Assembly (NCBI RefSeq): GCF_000026225.1
Contig: NC_011740.1
Span: 2,914,001 to 2,978,000 of the forward strand
Reading direction: 5' to 3'
From: Escherichia fergusonii ATCC 35469
GTDB taxonomy: Bacteria > Pseudomonadota > Gammaproteobacteria > Enterobacterales > Enterobacteriaceae
Length of the DNA stretch: 64,000 nt
The notes below the pieces were generated by a model. It ran no database searches. It was not told where the DNA came from and saw only the letters and a program-made list of their open reading frames with translations. Each line of letters starts with the position of its first letter. Position 1 is the first letter of the stretch. Below, piece by piece: positions 35,511-44,710 of this stretch. Position numbers and translations under genes: made by a program.

Positions 35511-35896
35511 TTTTGTAAGCCCCAAAATGCTTCCTCATCCATCCGGCAAGAAGACGCTTGCGTGATGACAATAAACTGCCGCTAAGTGCTTTGCATCAAA
35601 ATCACCACTTTTGATGGAACCGATTACACCTTCTATTCAACTCAACTATTGATAATATTTTCATAATATTATTAAGTTTTCACAAACGTTACATTTATTT
35701 TCAGTAAAGTCTTAAGTAAAGACAATTTGCTTTGTTCTATGATGATATAAATCGATAATTTTCATTAAGTTAAATAATAAACATAATGAATGTTAGTGTA
35801 AGCGATTACACTAACGTGATGTGCTTCGCATCTTTTTACGCACTACTCACTTATCCTTTACATCAACAAAATAAATAACCCATATTGGAGGGCATC
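35511..35896. promoter_or_regulatory. galP upstream region
   Basis: This gene-free, very AT-rich stretch carries the gal operator (35796-35811) about 85 bp before the galP start. Direct inspection does not allow me to place the promoter boxes or the CRP site with confidence. Confidence 0.5.
35796..35811. promoter_or_regulatory. GalR/GalS operator of galP
   Basis: GTGTAAGCGATTACAC is a perfect fit to the gal operator consensus GTGTAANCGNTTACAC, extended by TTA/TAA arms on both sides (35793-35814). galP belongs to the GalR/GalS regulon. Confidence 0.9.
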
Positions 35897-37291
35897 ATGC
35901 CTGACGCTAAAAAACAGGGGCGGTCAAACAAGGCAATGACGTTTTTCGTCTGCTTCCTTGCCGCTCTGGCGGGATTACTCTTTGGCCTGGATATCGGTGT
36001 AATTGCTGGCGCACTGCCGTTTATTGCTGATGAATTCCAGATTACTTCGCACACACAAGAATGGGTCGTAAGCTCCATGATGTTCGGTGCGGCAGTCGGT
36101 GCGGTGGGTAGCGGCTGGCTCTCCTTTAAACTCGGGCGCAAAAAGAGCCTGATGATCGGCGCAATTCTGTTTGTTGCCGGTTCACTGTTCTCTGCGGCTG
36201 CGCCAAACGTTGAAGTACTGATTCTTTCCCGCGTTCTGCTGGGGCTGGCGGTGGGTGTGGCCTCTTATACCGCGCCGCTGTACCTCTCTGAAATTGCCCC
36301 GGAAAAAATTCGCGGCAGTATGATCTCGATGTATCAGTTGATGATCACTATCGGGATCCTCGGTGCTTATCTTTCTGATACCGCCTTCAGCTACACTGGT
36401 GCATGGCGCTGGATGCTGGGTGTGATTATCATCCCGGCAATTTTGCTGCTGATTGGTGTCTTCTTCCTGCCAGACAGCCCACGTTGGTTTGCCGCCAAAC
36501 GCCGTTTTGTTGATGCCGAGCGCGTGCTGCTGCGCCTGCGCGACACCAGTGCGGAAGCGAAACGTGAACTGGATGAAATCCGTGAAAGTTTGCAGGTTAA
36601 ACAGAGTGGCTGGGCACTGTTTAAAGAGAACAGCAACTTCCGCCGCGCGGTGTTCCTTGGCGTACTGTTGCAGGTAATGCAGCAATTCACCGGGATGAAC
36701 GTCATCATGTATTACGCGCCGAAAATCTTCGAACTGGCGGGTTATACCAACACCACCGAGCAAATGTGGGGGACAGTGATCGTCGGTCTCACCAACGTAC
36801 TCGCCACCTTTATCGCAATCGGCCTTGTTGACCGCTGGGGACGTAAACCAACGCTAACGCTGGGCTTCCTGGTGATGGCTGCTGGCATGGGCATACTCGG
36901 TACAATGATGCATATCGGTATCCACTCTCCGTCAGCGCAGTATTTCGCCATCGCCATGCTGTTGATGTTTATTGTCGGCTTTGCCATGAGTGCCGGTCCG
37001 CTGATTTGGGTACTGTGCTCCGAAATTCAGCCGCTGAAAGGCCGCGATTTTGGCATCACCTGCTCCACCGCCACCAACTGGATTGCCAACATGATCGTTG
37101 GCGCAACGTTCCTGACCATGCTCAACACGCTGGGTAACGCCAACACCTTCTGGGTGTATGCGGCTCTGAACGTACTGTTTATCCTGCTGACATTGTGGCT
37201 GGTACCGGAAACCAAACACGTTTCGCTGGAACATATTGAACGTAATCTGATGAAAGGTCGTAAACTGCGCGAAATCGGCGCTCACGATTAA
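35897..37291 (+). CDS. galP: Galactose:H+ symporter GalP
   Basis: The 464-residue MFS sugar porter carries galactose and glucose with protons across the inner membrane. Twelve helices are evident, with sugar-porter signatures WLSFKLGRKKS (loop 2-3), VFFLPDSPRWFAAKRR (after helix 6) and LVDRWGRKPTLTLG (loop 8-9). The start at 35897 (MPDAKKQGRSN) follows GGAGGG; four more codons upstream are open but not used in K-12. A GalR/S operator lies upstream, with a terminator at 37300. Confidence 0.98.
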   Translation: MPDAKKQGRSNKAMTFFVCFLAALAGLLFGLDIGVIAGALPFIADEFQITSHTQEWVVSSMMFGAAVGAVGSGWLSFKLGRKKSLMIGAILFVAGSLFSAAAPNVEVLILSRVLLGLAVGVASYTAPLYLSEIAPEKIRGSMISMYQLMITIGILGAYLSDTAFSYTGAWRWMLGVIIIPAILLLIGVFFLPDSPRWFAAKRRFVDAERVLLRLRDTSAEAKRELDEIRESLQVKQSGWALFKENSNFRRAVFLGVLLQVMQQFTGMNVIMYYAPKIFELAGYTNTTEQMWGTVIVGLTNVLATFIAIGLVDRWGRKPTLTLGFLVMAAGMGILGTMMHIGIHSPSAQYFAIAMLLMFIVGFAMSAGPLIWVLCSEIQPLKGRDFGITCSTATNWIANMIVGATFLTMLNTLGNANTFWVYAALNVLFILLTLWLVPETKHVSLEHIERNLMKGRKLREIGAHD

Positions 37292-37299
37292 TCTCCTCA

Positions 37300-37325
37300 G
37301 GCTTCCTCCCGTCGCGGAGGAAGCC
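37300..37325 (+). terminator. Hairpin terminator after galP
   Basis: GGCTTCCTCC / GGAGGAAGCC is a perfect 10-bp stem with a 6-nt loop starting 9 bp after the galP stop. The trailing T tract is weak (ACCTCTTG). Confidence 0.7.
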
Positions 37326-37367
37326 ACCTCTTGCAGTCATCTTTTCTTCGCTCTATCCTCTGCCGCT

Positions 37368-37865
37368 ATGAAAACATCCCGTCTCCCTATTGCCATCCAA
37401 CAGGCCGTTATGCGTCGCCTGTGGGAAAAGCTCGCCCAGGCCAACCTGAAGCTAGGGCGTAACTACCCGGAGCCAAAACTCTCTTACACCCAGCGCGGAA
37501 CCTCCGCCGGAACAGCCTGGCTTGAAAGCTATGAAATTCGCCTCAATCCCGTTTTGCTGTTGGAAAACAGCGAAGCCTTTATTGAAGAAGTGGTGCCACA
37601 CGAACTGGCACATTTGCTGGTATGGAAACATTTTGGCCGCGTAGCGCCACATGGCAAAGAGTGGAAATGGATGATGGAAAGCGTGCTGGGCGTTCCCGCT
37701 CGTCGTACGCATCAGTTTGAACTGCAATCCGTGCGTCGCAACACCTTCCCCTACCGCTGCAAGTGCCAGGAACATCAGCTTACCGTACGCCGTCATAATC
37801 GCGTAGTTCGTGGCGAGGCCGTCTATCGCTGTGTTCACTGCGGCGAACAGCTGACTGCAAAATAA
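37368..37865 (+). CDS. sprT: SprT-family zinc metalloprotease-like protein
   Basis: A 165-residue SprT protein. The zinc site EEVVPHELAHLLVWKHFG carries HExxH near residue 78, and a third His (APHGKEW) follows. The C-terminal Cys pairs (YRCKCQEHQ...YRCVHCGEQ) form a zinc ribbon. The family includes the eukaryotic DNA-protein crosslink protease Spartan. The bacterial function is not established. It lies between galP and endA. Confidence 0.95.
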   Translation: MKTSRLPIAIQQAVMRRLWEKLAQANLKLGRNYPEPKLSYTQRGTSAGTAWLESYEIRLNPVLLLENSEAFIEEVVPHELAHLLVWKHFGRVAPHGKEWKWMMESVLGVPARRTHQFELQSVRRNTFPYRCKCQEHQLTVRRHNRVVRGEAVYRCVHCGEQLTAK

Positions 37866-37959
37866 CCACCTGAACTATCAGGAACTTTCCTGATCTGGCT
37901 GATTGCATACCAAAACAACTTTCGCTACGTTGCTGGCTCGTTTTAACACGGAGTGAGTG

Positions 37960-38667
37960 ATGTACCGTTATTTGTCTATTGCTGCGGTGGTACTGAGCGC
38001 AGCATTTTCCGGCCCGACGTTGGCCGAAGGTATCAATAGTTTTTCTCAGGCGAAAGCCGCGGCGGTAAAAATCCACGCTGACGCGCCGGGTACGTTTTAC
38101 TGCGGATGTAAAATTGACTGGCAGGGCAAAAAAGGCGTTGTCGATCTGCAATCGTGCGGCTATCAGGTGCGCAAAAATGAAAACCGCGCCAGCCGCGTAG
38201 AGTGGGAACACGTTGTTCCCGCCTGGCAGTTCGGTCACCAGCGCCAGTGCTGGCAGGACGGTGGACGTAAAAACTGTGCCAAAGATCCGGTCTATCGCAA
38301 GATGGAAAGCGATATGCATAACCTGCAACCGTCAGTCGGCGAGGTGAATGGCGATCGCGGCAACTTTATGTACAGCCAGTGGAATGGCGGCGAAGGCCAG
38401 TACGGTCAATGCGCTATGAAGGTCGATTTCAAAGAAAAAGCCGCCGAGCCACCAGCACGTGCACGCGGTGCCATTGCGCGCACCTACTTCTATATGCGTG
38501 ACCAATACAACCTGACACTCTCTCGCCAGCAAACGCAGCTGTTCAACGCATGGGACAAGATGTATCCGGTTACCGACTGGGAGTGCGAGCGCGATGAACG
38601 CATCGCGAAAGTGCAGGGCAATCATAACCCGTATGTGCAACGCGCTTGCCAGGCGCGAAAGAGCTAA
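37960..38667 (+). CDS. endA: Endonuclease I
   Basis: A 235-residue periplasmic endonuclease that cuts double-stranded DNA, inhibited by RNA. Signal peptide MYRYLSIAAVVLSAAFSGPTLA. The nuclease core has RVEWEHVVPAWQFGHQ (catalytic His) and DMHNLQPSVGEVNGDRGN (metal-binding Asn), the His-Me finger arrangement. The start at 37960 follows GGAGTGAGTG; a GTG one codon earlier is also in frame. A GC-rich palindrome at 38702-38725 follows the gene. Confidence 0.97.
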   Translation: MYRYLSIAAVVLSAAFSGPTLAEGINSFSQAKAAAVKIHADAPGTFYCGCKIDWQGKKGVVDLQSCGYQVRKNENRASRVEWEHVVPAWQFGHQRQCWQDGGRKNCAKDPVYRKMESDMHNLQPSVGEVNGDRGNFMYSQWNGGEGQYGQCAMKVDFKEKAAEPPARARGAIARTYFYMRDQYNLTLSRQQTQLFNAWDKMYPVTDWECERDERIAKVQGNHNPYVQRACQARKS

Positions 38668-38701
38668 CCTACACTAGCGGGATTCTTTTTGTTAACCCCT
38701 A

Positions 38702-38725
38702 CCCCACGCGTACAACCGCGTGGGG
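38702..38725. repeat. GC-rich palindrome between endA and rsmE
   Basis: CCCCACGCG / CGCGTGGGG is a perfect 9-bp stem with a 6-nt loop. It has no T tract downstream, so it is not a classic terminator. It may shape the rsmE mRNA leader or stabilise the endA 3' end. Confidence 0.6.
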
Positions 38726-38746
38726 AGACGACGCGGATTTTTAACT

Positions 38747-39478
38747 ATGCGTATCCCCCGCATTTATCATCCTGACCCACTGACCAGCCATTCTCACATC
38801 GCGCTTTGCGAAGATGCCGCCAACCATATCGGGCGCGTACTGCGCATGGGGCCAGGACAGGCGTTGCAATTGTTTGACGGTAGCAACCAGGTCTTTGACG
38901 CCGAAATTACCAGCGCCAGCAAAAAAAGCGTGGAAGTGAAAGTGCTGGAAGGCCAGATCGACGATCGCGAATCTCCGCTACATATTCACCTCGGTCAGGT
39001 GATGTCGCGTGGTGAAAAAATGGAATTTACTATCCAGAAATCGATCGAACTCGGTGTAAGCCTCATTACGCCACTTTTTTCTGAGCGCTGCGGCGTTAAA
39101 CTGGATAGTGAACGTCTGAACAAGAAGCTCCAGCAGTGGCAGAAGATTGCAATTGCTGCCTGTGAGCAGTGTGGTCGTAACCGGGTGCCGGAAATCCGTC
39201 CAGCGATGGATCTGGAAGCCTGGTGTGCAGAGCAGGATGAAGGACTGAAACTGAATCTTCACCCGCGCGCCAGTAACAGCATTAATACGTTGCCGTTACC
39301 GGTTGAACGCGTCCGCCTGCTGATTGGCCCGGAAGGCGGTTTATCGGCAGATGAAATTGCCATGACTGCCCGCTATCAATTTACTGATATCCTGTTGGGA
39401 CCTCGCGTTTTGCGTACTGAGACAACTGCGCTCACCGCCATTACCGCGCTACAAGTGCGTTTTGGCGATTTGGGCTAA
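38747..39478 (+). CDS. rsmE: 16S rRNA m3U1498 methyltransferase
   Basis: A 243-residue SPOUT-class methyltransferase that methylates U1498 of 16S rRNA. The C-terminal knot region is clear: VRLLIGPEGGLSADE, then LLGPRVLRTETTALTAI. The N-terminal PUA-like part begins MRIPRIYHPDPLTSH. The start at 38747 is at the conserved N terminus; the frame is open 9 codons earlier. It is 12 bp from gshB, probably one operon rsmE-gshB-algH-ruvX. Confidence 0.97.
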   Translation: MRIPRIYHPDPLTSHSHIALCEDAANHIGRVLRMGPGQALQLFDGSNQVFDAEITSASKKSVEVKVLEGQIDDRESPLHIHLGQVMSRGEKMEFTIQKSIELGVSLITPLFSERCGVKLDSERLNKKLQQWQKIAIAACEQCGRNRVPEIRPAMDLEAWCAEQDEGLKLNLHPRASNSINTLPLPVERVRLLIGPEGGLSADEIAMTARYQFTDILLGPRVLRTETTALTAITALQVRFGDLG

Positions 39479-39490
39479 CGGAGAAGAATA

Positions 39491-40441
39491 ATGATCAAGC
39501 TCGGCATCGTGATGGACCCCATCGCAAGCATCAACATCAAGAAAGATTCCAGTTTCGCTATGTTGCTGGAAGCACAGCGTCGTGGTTATGAACTTCACTA
39601 TATGGAGATGGCTGATCTCTACTTGATCAACGGTGAAGCACGTGCTCGTACGCGCACTTTGAGCGTCGAACAAAACTACGACAAATGGTACGAGTTTACG
39701 GGTGAGCAGGATCTACCGCTGGCCGATCTCGATGTGATTCTAATGCGTAAAGATCCGCCATTTGATACCGAGTTTATCTACGCGACCTATATTCTTGAGC
39801 GTGCCGAAGAGAAAGGGACGCTGATCGTAAACAAACCGCAGAGCCTGCGCGATTGTAACGAAAAACTGTTTACCGCCTGGTTCTCTGACTTAACACCAGA
39901 AACGCTGGTCACGCGCAATAAAGCGCAGCTGAAAGCGTTCTGGCAGAAACACAGCGATATCATTCTTAAGCCGCTGGACGGTATGGGCGGCGCGTCGATT
40001 TTCCGCGTGAAAGAAGGCGATCCAAACCTCGGCGTCATTGCCGAAACGCTGACCGAACACGGCACCCGCTACTGCATGGCACAAAATTACCTGCCAGCTA
40101 TTAAAGATGGCGACAAGCGTGTGCTGGTGGTGGATGGCGAACCTGTACCATACTGCCTGGCACGTATTCCACAAGGCGGCGAAACCCGTGGTAACCTGGC
40201 TGCCGGTGGTCGCGGGGAACCACGTCCGCTGACGGAAAGCGACTGGGAAATTGCCCGCCGTGTTGGCCCTACGCTAAAAGCCAAAGGGCTAATCTTTGTG
40301 GGTCTGGATATCATTGGTGATCGACTGACCGAAATTAATGTCACCAGCCCAACTTGCGTTCGTGAGATCGAGGCGGAATTTCCGGTATCGATCACCGGAA
40401 TGTTAATGGATGCCATCGAAGCACGTTTGCAGAAATCTTAA
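39491..40441 (+). CDS. gshB: Glutathione synthetase
   Basis: The 316-residue ATP-grasp ligase joins gamma-glutamylcysteine and glycine. Features are the N-terminal MIKLGIVMDPIASINIKKD, the ATP-grasp core DIILKPLDGMGGASIFRV, and EINVTSPTCVREIE near the end. Several blocks (residues ~41-70 and ~255-270 and the C terminus KS) differ from the K-12 protein I remember and look more like the Salmonella form, e.g. ARTRTLSVEQNYDKWYEFTG. The gene is complete and all family residues look intact. Confidence 0.97.
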   Translation: MIKLGIVMDPIASINIKKDSSFAMLLEAQRRGYELHYMEMADLYLINGEARARTRTLSVEQNYDKWYEFTGEQDLPLADLDVILMRKDPPFDTEFIYATYILERAEEKGTLIVNKPQSLRDCNEKLFTAWFSDLTPETLVTRNKAQLKAFWQKHSDIILKPLDGMGGASIFRVKEGDPNLGVIAETLTEHGTRYCMAQNYLPAIKDGDKRVLVVDGEPVPYCLARIPQGGETRGNLAAGGRGEPRPLTESDWEIARRVGPTLKAKGLIFVGLDIIGDRLTEINVTSPTCVREIEAEFPVSITGMLMDAIEARLQKS

Positions 40442-40549
40442 ATAACCTCCGCGGGACGGAGCCCATAAAGACTAAGAGTGACAGCGCCCATCTTTCCCCG
40501 CATACTGGGCGCTGTTGCTTTTTTGAACCAGGAAACAGAACCTCTGACA

Positions 40550-41113
40550 ATGAATTTACAGCATCACTTTCTTATTGCCATGCCTGCTCTCCAGGATCCG
40601 CTTTTCCGCCGCTCAGTAGTCTACATTTGCGAGCATAATCCCGATGGCGCAATGGGGCTGATCATTAATAAGCCGCTGGAAAATCTGCAGATCGAAGGAA
40701 TTCTGGAAAAGTTAAAAATTACGCCAGAACCGCGCGATCCTGCCATTCGTCTGGATAAGCCCGTTATGCTTGGTGGCCCGCTGGCAGAAGATCGTGGGTT
40801 TATTTTGCATACCCCGCCGTCACGCTTTGCCTCCAGCATCCGTATTTCTGATAACACTGTGGTGACCACTTCCCGCGATGTTCTGGAAACGATAGGCACT
40901 CCTAAGCAGCCAGCCGATGTTCTGGTCGCGCTGGGTTACGCCTCCTGGGAGAAAGGCCAACTTGAACAAGAAATTCTCGATAACGCATGGCTAACCGCCC
41001 CTGCAGATCTGAATATTTTGTTCAAAACGCCGATAGCTGACCGCTGGCGCGATGCAGCAAAACTGATTGGTGTTGATATTCTCACCATGCCTGGCGTTGC
41101 GGGGCATGCCTGA
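40550..41113 (+). CDS. algH: UPF0301 family protein AlgH/YqgE
   Basis: A 187-residue UPF0301 protein starting [16 protein letters not shown]. The family has no settled function; Pseudomonas AlgH is linked to alginate regulation. The ATG at 40550 is at the conserved N terminus; the open frame 24 codons upstream is not conserved. It overlaps ruvX by 1 bp (TGATG). I count around a dozen differences from the K-12 protein I remember, for example [19 protein letters not shown], again in a Salmonella-like direction. Confidence 0.93.
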
Positions 41114-41529
41114 TGAGTGGAACCTTACTCGCCTTCGACTTCGGCACCAAAAGCATTGGCGTAGCGGTCGGCCAACGCATTACCGGCACCGCTCGCCCTT
41201 TGCCTGCAATTAAAGCACAGGACGGTACGCCGGACTGGAACCTTATCGAACGTTTACTGAAAGAGTGGCAGCCTGACGAAATTATCGTCGGTTTGCCGCT
41301 GAATATGGACGGCACCGAACAGCCGTTAACCGCCAGAGCGCGTAAATTTGCCAATCGTATTCATGGTCGTTTCGGTGTTGAAGTAAAGCTCCATGATGAA
41401 CGGCTTAGCACCGTGGAAGCACGATCCGGTCTGTTTGAACAGGGCGGCTATCGGGCGCTAAATAAAGGCAAAGTTGACTCTGCCTCTGCGGTTATCATTC
41501 TCGAAAGTTATTTCGAGCAGGGATATTAA
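41113..41529 (+). CDS. ruvX: Holliday junction resolvase-like / rRNA processing protein RuvX (YqgF)
   Basis: A 138-residue RNase H-fold protein. The N-terminal strand [17 protein letters not shown] holds the catalytic Asp, DERLSTVEA holds the Glu, and the C-terminal [15 protein letters not shown] holds the last Asp. YqgF is essential in E. coli and is implicated in pre-16S rRNA 5'-end processing and in Holliday junction resolution. It is translationally coupled to algH through the overlapping TGATG. Confidence 0.96.
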
Positions 41530-41535
41530 GGCGAT

Positions 41536-42516
41536 TTACAAACGTCCTTCCCCCACCCGCAGCTGATAACTCTGCTGAAACGTTATCATCCCCACCTGCT
41601 GCCCGGTTTGAATAACATGCGGTAACTGGTGGGTTTTCCCTTCTCGAATCAAATTCCCCACCGCAGGTGTGTTAATCAGCAATTCAAACAGCGCCACGCG
41701 TCCTTCCTGTTTATCCACTTCCAGCTTTTGTGACAACACTGCCCGTAAACTACCTGCCAGTTGATTACGTACGGGATCTTTTTCCTGCGCAGGAAATGAA
41801 TCCACCAGTCGCTCAACTGCCTGCGCGGCACCGCGTGTATGTAAGGTCGCCAGCACCAGATGTCCGGTTTCTGCCGCCGTCAGCGCCAGACGGATTGTCT
41901 CGCTGTCACGCAGCTCTCCGAGCAATATCACATCGGGATCTTCCCGCAATGCGGCACGCAATCCCGATGCGAACGTCATACAGTGCAAACCAATCTCCCG
42001 CTGCTGGATCAAACACCGCTGGCTGGCATAGAAATATTCCACAGGATCTTCCAGCGTCAGAATATGCGCATCGGCATGTTGATTGAGATAACCAACCATC
42101 GCTGCCAGCGTGGTAGATTTTCCACTTCCCGTCGCCCCCGTCACCAGAATCAGGCCATTCTCGCTCTTGAGTAATTCCGGCAATATCGGTGGTGCGCCAA
42201 GCTGTTCGAGCTGCGGGCAGTACGAAGGTAACAACCGTAACGCCAGAGAAATACCTTGCCGTTGCGCGAACGCACTGCCGCGCAATCGCTGGTTTTCCGC
42301 CAGCGACACAGCAAAATCTAACTGACCGTTCTCCAGCAATATTGCCCGCTGATCGTCATCCAGCCACTCCCGCAATAGCTCTTCCACGTCCGGCGCATCA
42401 AACGGCGCAGCTTCCATTCTCCCGCGAATACGCCATCGTGCGGGCCAGGCGCTGCACAGGTGTAGATCCGAGACGTTATGCTTTACACTAAGGGCCACAA
42501 TTTCTTCCATATTCAT
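41536..42516 (-). CDS. yggR: PilT-like ATPase YggR
   Basis: A 326-residue secretion/twitching ATPase of the PilT subgroup. Walker A is VTGATGSGKSTTLAAM (near residue 125). The Asp box and Walker B are LREDPDVILLGELRDSETI. The His box is GHLVLATLHTRGA. No pilus genes are nearby, so its partner is remote (type IV pilus genes elsewhere) or lost. The start at 42516 (MNMEEIVALSVKHN) matches the known length; 25 codons upstream are open. It is convergent with ruvX and divergent from yggS. Confidence 0.93.
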   Translation of the reverse strand: MNMEEIVALSVKHNVSDLHLCSAWPARWRIRGRMEAAPFDAPDVEELLREWLDDDQRAILLENGQLDFAVSLAENQRLRGSAFAQRQGISLALRLLPSYCPQLEQLGAPPILPELLKSENGLILVTGATGSGKSTTLAAMVGYLNQHADAHILTLEDPVEYFYASQRCLIQQREIGLHCMTFASGLRAALREDPDVILLGELRDSETIRLALTAAETGHLVLATLHTRGAAQAVERLVDSFPAQEKDPVRNQLAGSLRAVLSQKLEVDKQEGRVALFELLINTPAVGNLIREGKTHQLPHVIQTGQQVGMITFQQSYQLRVGEGRL

Positions 42517-42533
42517 ACTAAGATCCTCGGAAA

Positions 42534-43238
42534 ATGAACGATATTGCGCATAACCTGGCACAGGTCCGGGACAAAATCTCAGCGGCTGCAACGCGTTGCG
42601 GTCGTTCTCCAGAAGAAATTACGCTGCTTGCAGTCAGTAAAACAAAACCTGCGAGCGCCATCGCAGAAGCCATTGATGCCGGGCAGCGTCAATTTGGTGA
42701 AAACTATGTTCAGGAAGGGGTAGATAAAATTCGCCACTTTCAGGAACTGGGCGTAACAGGATTAGAATGGCATTTTATTGGCCCGTTGCAGTCTAATAAA
42801 AGCCGCCTGGTGGCAGAACATTTCGACTGGTGTCATACCATCGACCGTTTGCGCATCGCCACCCGCCTGAACGACCAGCGCCCGGCAGAACTCTCCCCTC
42901 TTAACGTACTGATTCAAATTAATATTAGTGATGAAAACAGTAAGTCCGGGATTCAACTGGCTGAACTGGACGAGCTGGCAGCTGCGGTCGCTGAACTACC
43001 GCGTTTACGTCTACGCGGGCTGATGGCGATCCCTGCGCCTGAGTCAGAATATGTAAGGCAGTTTGAAGTTGCACGCCAAATGGCTGTAGCATTTGCCGGA
43101 CTGAAAACGCGCTACCCGCATATCGACACGCTCTCACTGGGAATGTCGGACGATATGGAAGCCGCCATTGCGGCAGGTAGCACGATGGTTCGTATCGGCA
43201 CTGCAATTTTTGGTGCGCGTGATTACTCTAAAAAATAA
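42534..43238 (+). CDS. yggS: PLP homeostasis protein YggS
   Basis: A 234-residue PLP-binding fold-III protein (PLPBP family) that buffers pyridoxal phosphate and affects amino acid pools. The PLP lysine is in TLLAVSKTKPASA (about residue 36). FGENYVQEG and the phosphate-binding SLGMSDDMEAAIAAGSTMVRIG near the C terminus are intact. It is first in a tight operon yggS-yggT-yggU-rdgB-hemW and divergent from yggR. Confidence 0.97.
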   Translation: MNDIAHNLAQVRDKISAAATRCGRSPEEITLLAVSKTKPASAIAEAIDAGQRQFGENYVQEGVDKIRHFQELGVTGLEWHFIGPLQSNKSRLVAEHFDWCHTIDRLRIATRLNDQRPAELSPLNVLIQINISDENSKSGIQLAELDELAAAVAELPRLRLRGLMAIPAPESEYVRQFEVARQMAVAFAGLKTRYPHIDTLSLGMSDDMEAAIAAGSTMVRIGTAIFGARDYSKK

Positions 43239-43255
43239 GGAATTAAAGGAACGCC

Positions 43256-43822
43256 ATGAATACGTTGACTTTCCTGCTTTCAACGGTCATTGAGCTGTAT
43301 ACCATGGTGCTGTTATTACGCATCTGGATGCAGTGGGCTCATTGTGATTTTTACAACCCCTTCTCACAGTTTGTGGTGAAGGTGACGCAGCCGATTATCG
43401 GACCACTGCGCCGCGTTATTCCGGCAATGGGACCGATTGACAGCGCCTCGCTGCTGGTTGCCTATATTCTCAGTTTTATCAAAGCCATCGTGCTGTTTAA
43501 AGTCGTGACTTTCCTGCCGATCATCTGGATTGCTGGTTTACTGATTTTGCTGAAAACCATCGGCCTGTTGATTTTCTGGGTCCTGCTGGTGATGGCGATT
43601 ATGAGCTGGGTAAGCCAGGGTCGTAGCCCGATTGAATACGTCCTGATCCAGCTGGCCGATCCACTGCTGCGCCCGATTCGCCGCCTGCTGCCAGCAATGG
43701 GTGGGATTGATTTCTCGCCGATGATCCTCGTTCTGCTGCTGTATGTCATTAATATGGGTGTCGCAGAAGTACTGCAGGCGACCGGAAATATGCTACTACC
43801 GGGGCTGTGGATGGCGTTATGA
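43256..43822 (+). CDS. yggT: YGGT-family integral membrane protein
   Basis: A 188-residue inner-membrane protein with two tandem YGGT repeats, each two helices followed by a basic-Pro motif ([20 protein letters not shown] in the first, [18 protein letters not shown] in the second). The function is not certain; it is linked to osmotic tolerance, and plant homologues act in membrane and chloroplast biogenesis. It overlaps yggU by 4 bp (ATGA at 43819-43822). Confidence 0.95.
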
Positions 43823-44109
43823 GTGCCGTAACAGTTAACGATGACGGTCTGGTTTTACGGCTTTATATTCAGCCGAAAGCCAGCCGTGATTCTATTGTTG
43901 GTTTACATGGCGACGAAGTAAAAGTCGCCATTACCGCGCCGCCAGTTGACGGCCAGGCTAACAGCCATCTGGTGAAGTTTCTCGGCAAGCAATTCCGGGT
44001 AGCCAAAAGCCAGGTGGTAATTGAGAAAGGCGAACTTGGCCGCCACAAACAAATTAAAATCATTAATCCGCAACAAATCCCGCCAGAAATCGCGGCGTTA
44101 ATTAATTAG
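43819..44109 (+). CDS. yggU: UPF0235 protein YggU
   Basis: A 96-residue UPF0235/DUF167 protein. The family core is [19 protein letters not shown] and [20 protein letters not shown]. The function is unknown. The start is the ATG at 43819, overlapping the yggT stop (ATGA), a sign of coupled translation. It is followed after 7 bp by rdgB. Confidence 0.95.
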
Positions 44110-44116
44110 GTATCCT

Positions 44117-44710
44117 ATGCAAAAAGTTGTCCTCGCAACCGGCAATGCCGGTAAAGTGCGTGAGCTGGCGTCGCTGCTTAGCGACTTCGGTCTTGATATC
44201 GTGGCCCAAACAGACCTCGGCGTAGATTCTGCCGAAGAAACCGGCCTGACCTTTATCGAAAACGCGATTCTGAAAGCACGACACGCGGCAAAAGTGACCG
44301 GTTTACCAGCAATTGCCGACGACTCTGGTCTGGCGGTAGATGTGCTTGGCGGCGCGCCTGGGATTTACTCCGCACGTTATTCCGGTGAAGACGCGACCGA
44401 TCAAAAGAATCTGCAAAAACTGCTGGAAACAATGAAAGACGTACCGGACGACCAACGTCAGGCGCGTTTCCACTGCGTGCTGGTATATCTGCGCCACGCG
44501 GAAGATCCGACTCCGCTGGTGTGCCACGGTAGCTGGTCTGGCGTGATTACTCGTGAACCGGCGGGTACTGGCGGCTTTGGTTATGATCCAATCTTCTTCG
44601 TGCCTTCCGAAGGTAAAACCGCTGCCGAACTGACCCGCGAAGAAAAGAGCGCTATTTCCCACCGTGGTCAGGCATTGAAACTGCTGTTGGACGCTTTACG
44701 AAATGGTTAA
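44117..44710 (+). CDS. rdgB: XTP/dITP pyrophosphatase RdgB
   Basis: A 197-residue Ham1/RdgB house-cleaning enzyme that hydrolyses dITP, XTP and dHAPTP to monophosphates and keeps them out of DNA. Motifs are LATGNAGKVRELASLL at the N terminus, ADDSGLAVDVLGGAPG (catalytic Asp), GGFGYDPIFF, and SHRGQAL near the C terminus. It overlaps hemW by 8 bp. Confidence 0.97.
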   Translation: MQKVVLATGNAGKVRELASLLSDFGLDIVAQTDLGVDSAEETGLTFIENAILKARHAAKVTGLPAIADDSGLAVDVLGGAPGIYSARYSGEDATDQKNLQKLLETMKDVPDDQRQARFHCVLVYLRHAEDPTPLVCHGSWSGVITREPAGTGGFGYDPIFFVPSEGKTAAELTREEKSAISHRGQALKLLLDALRNG

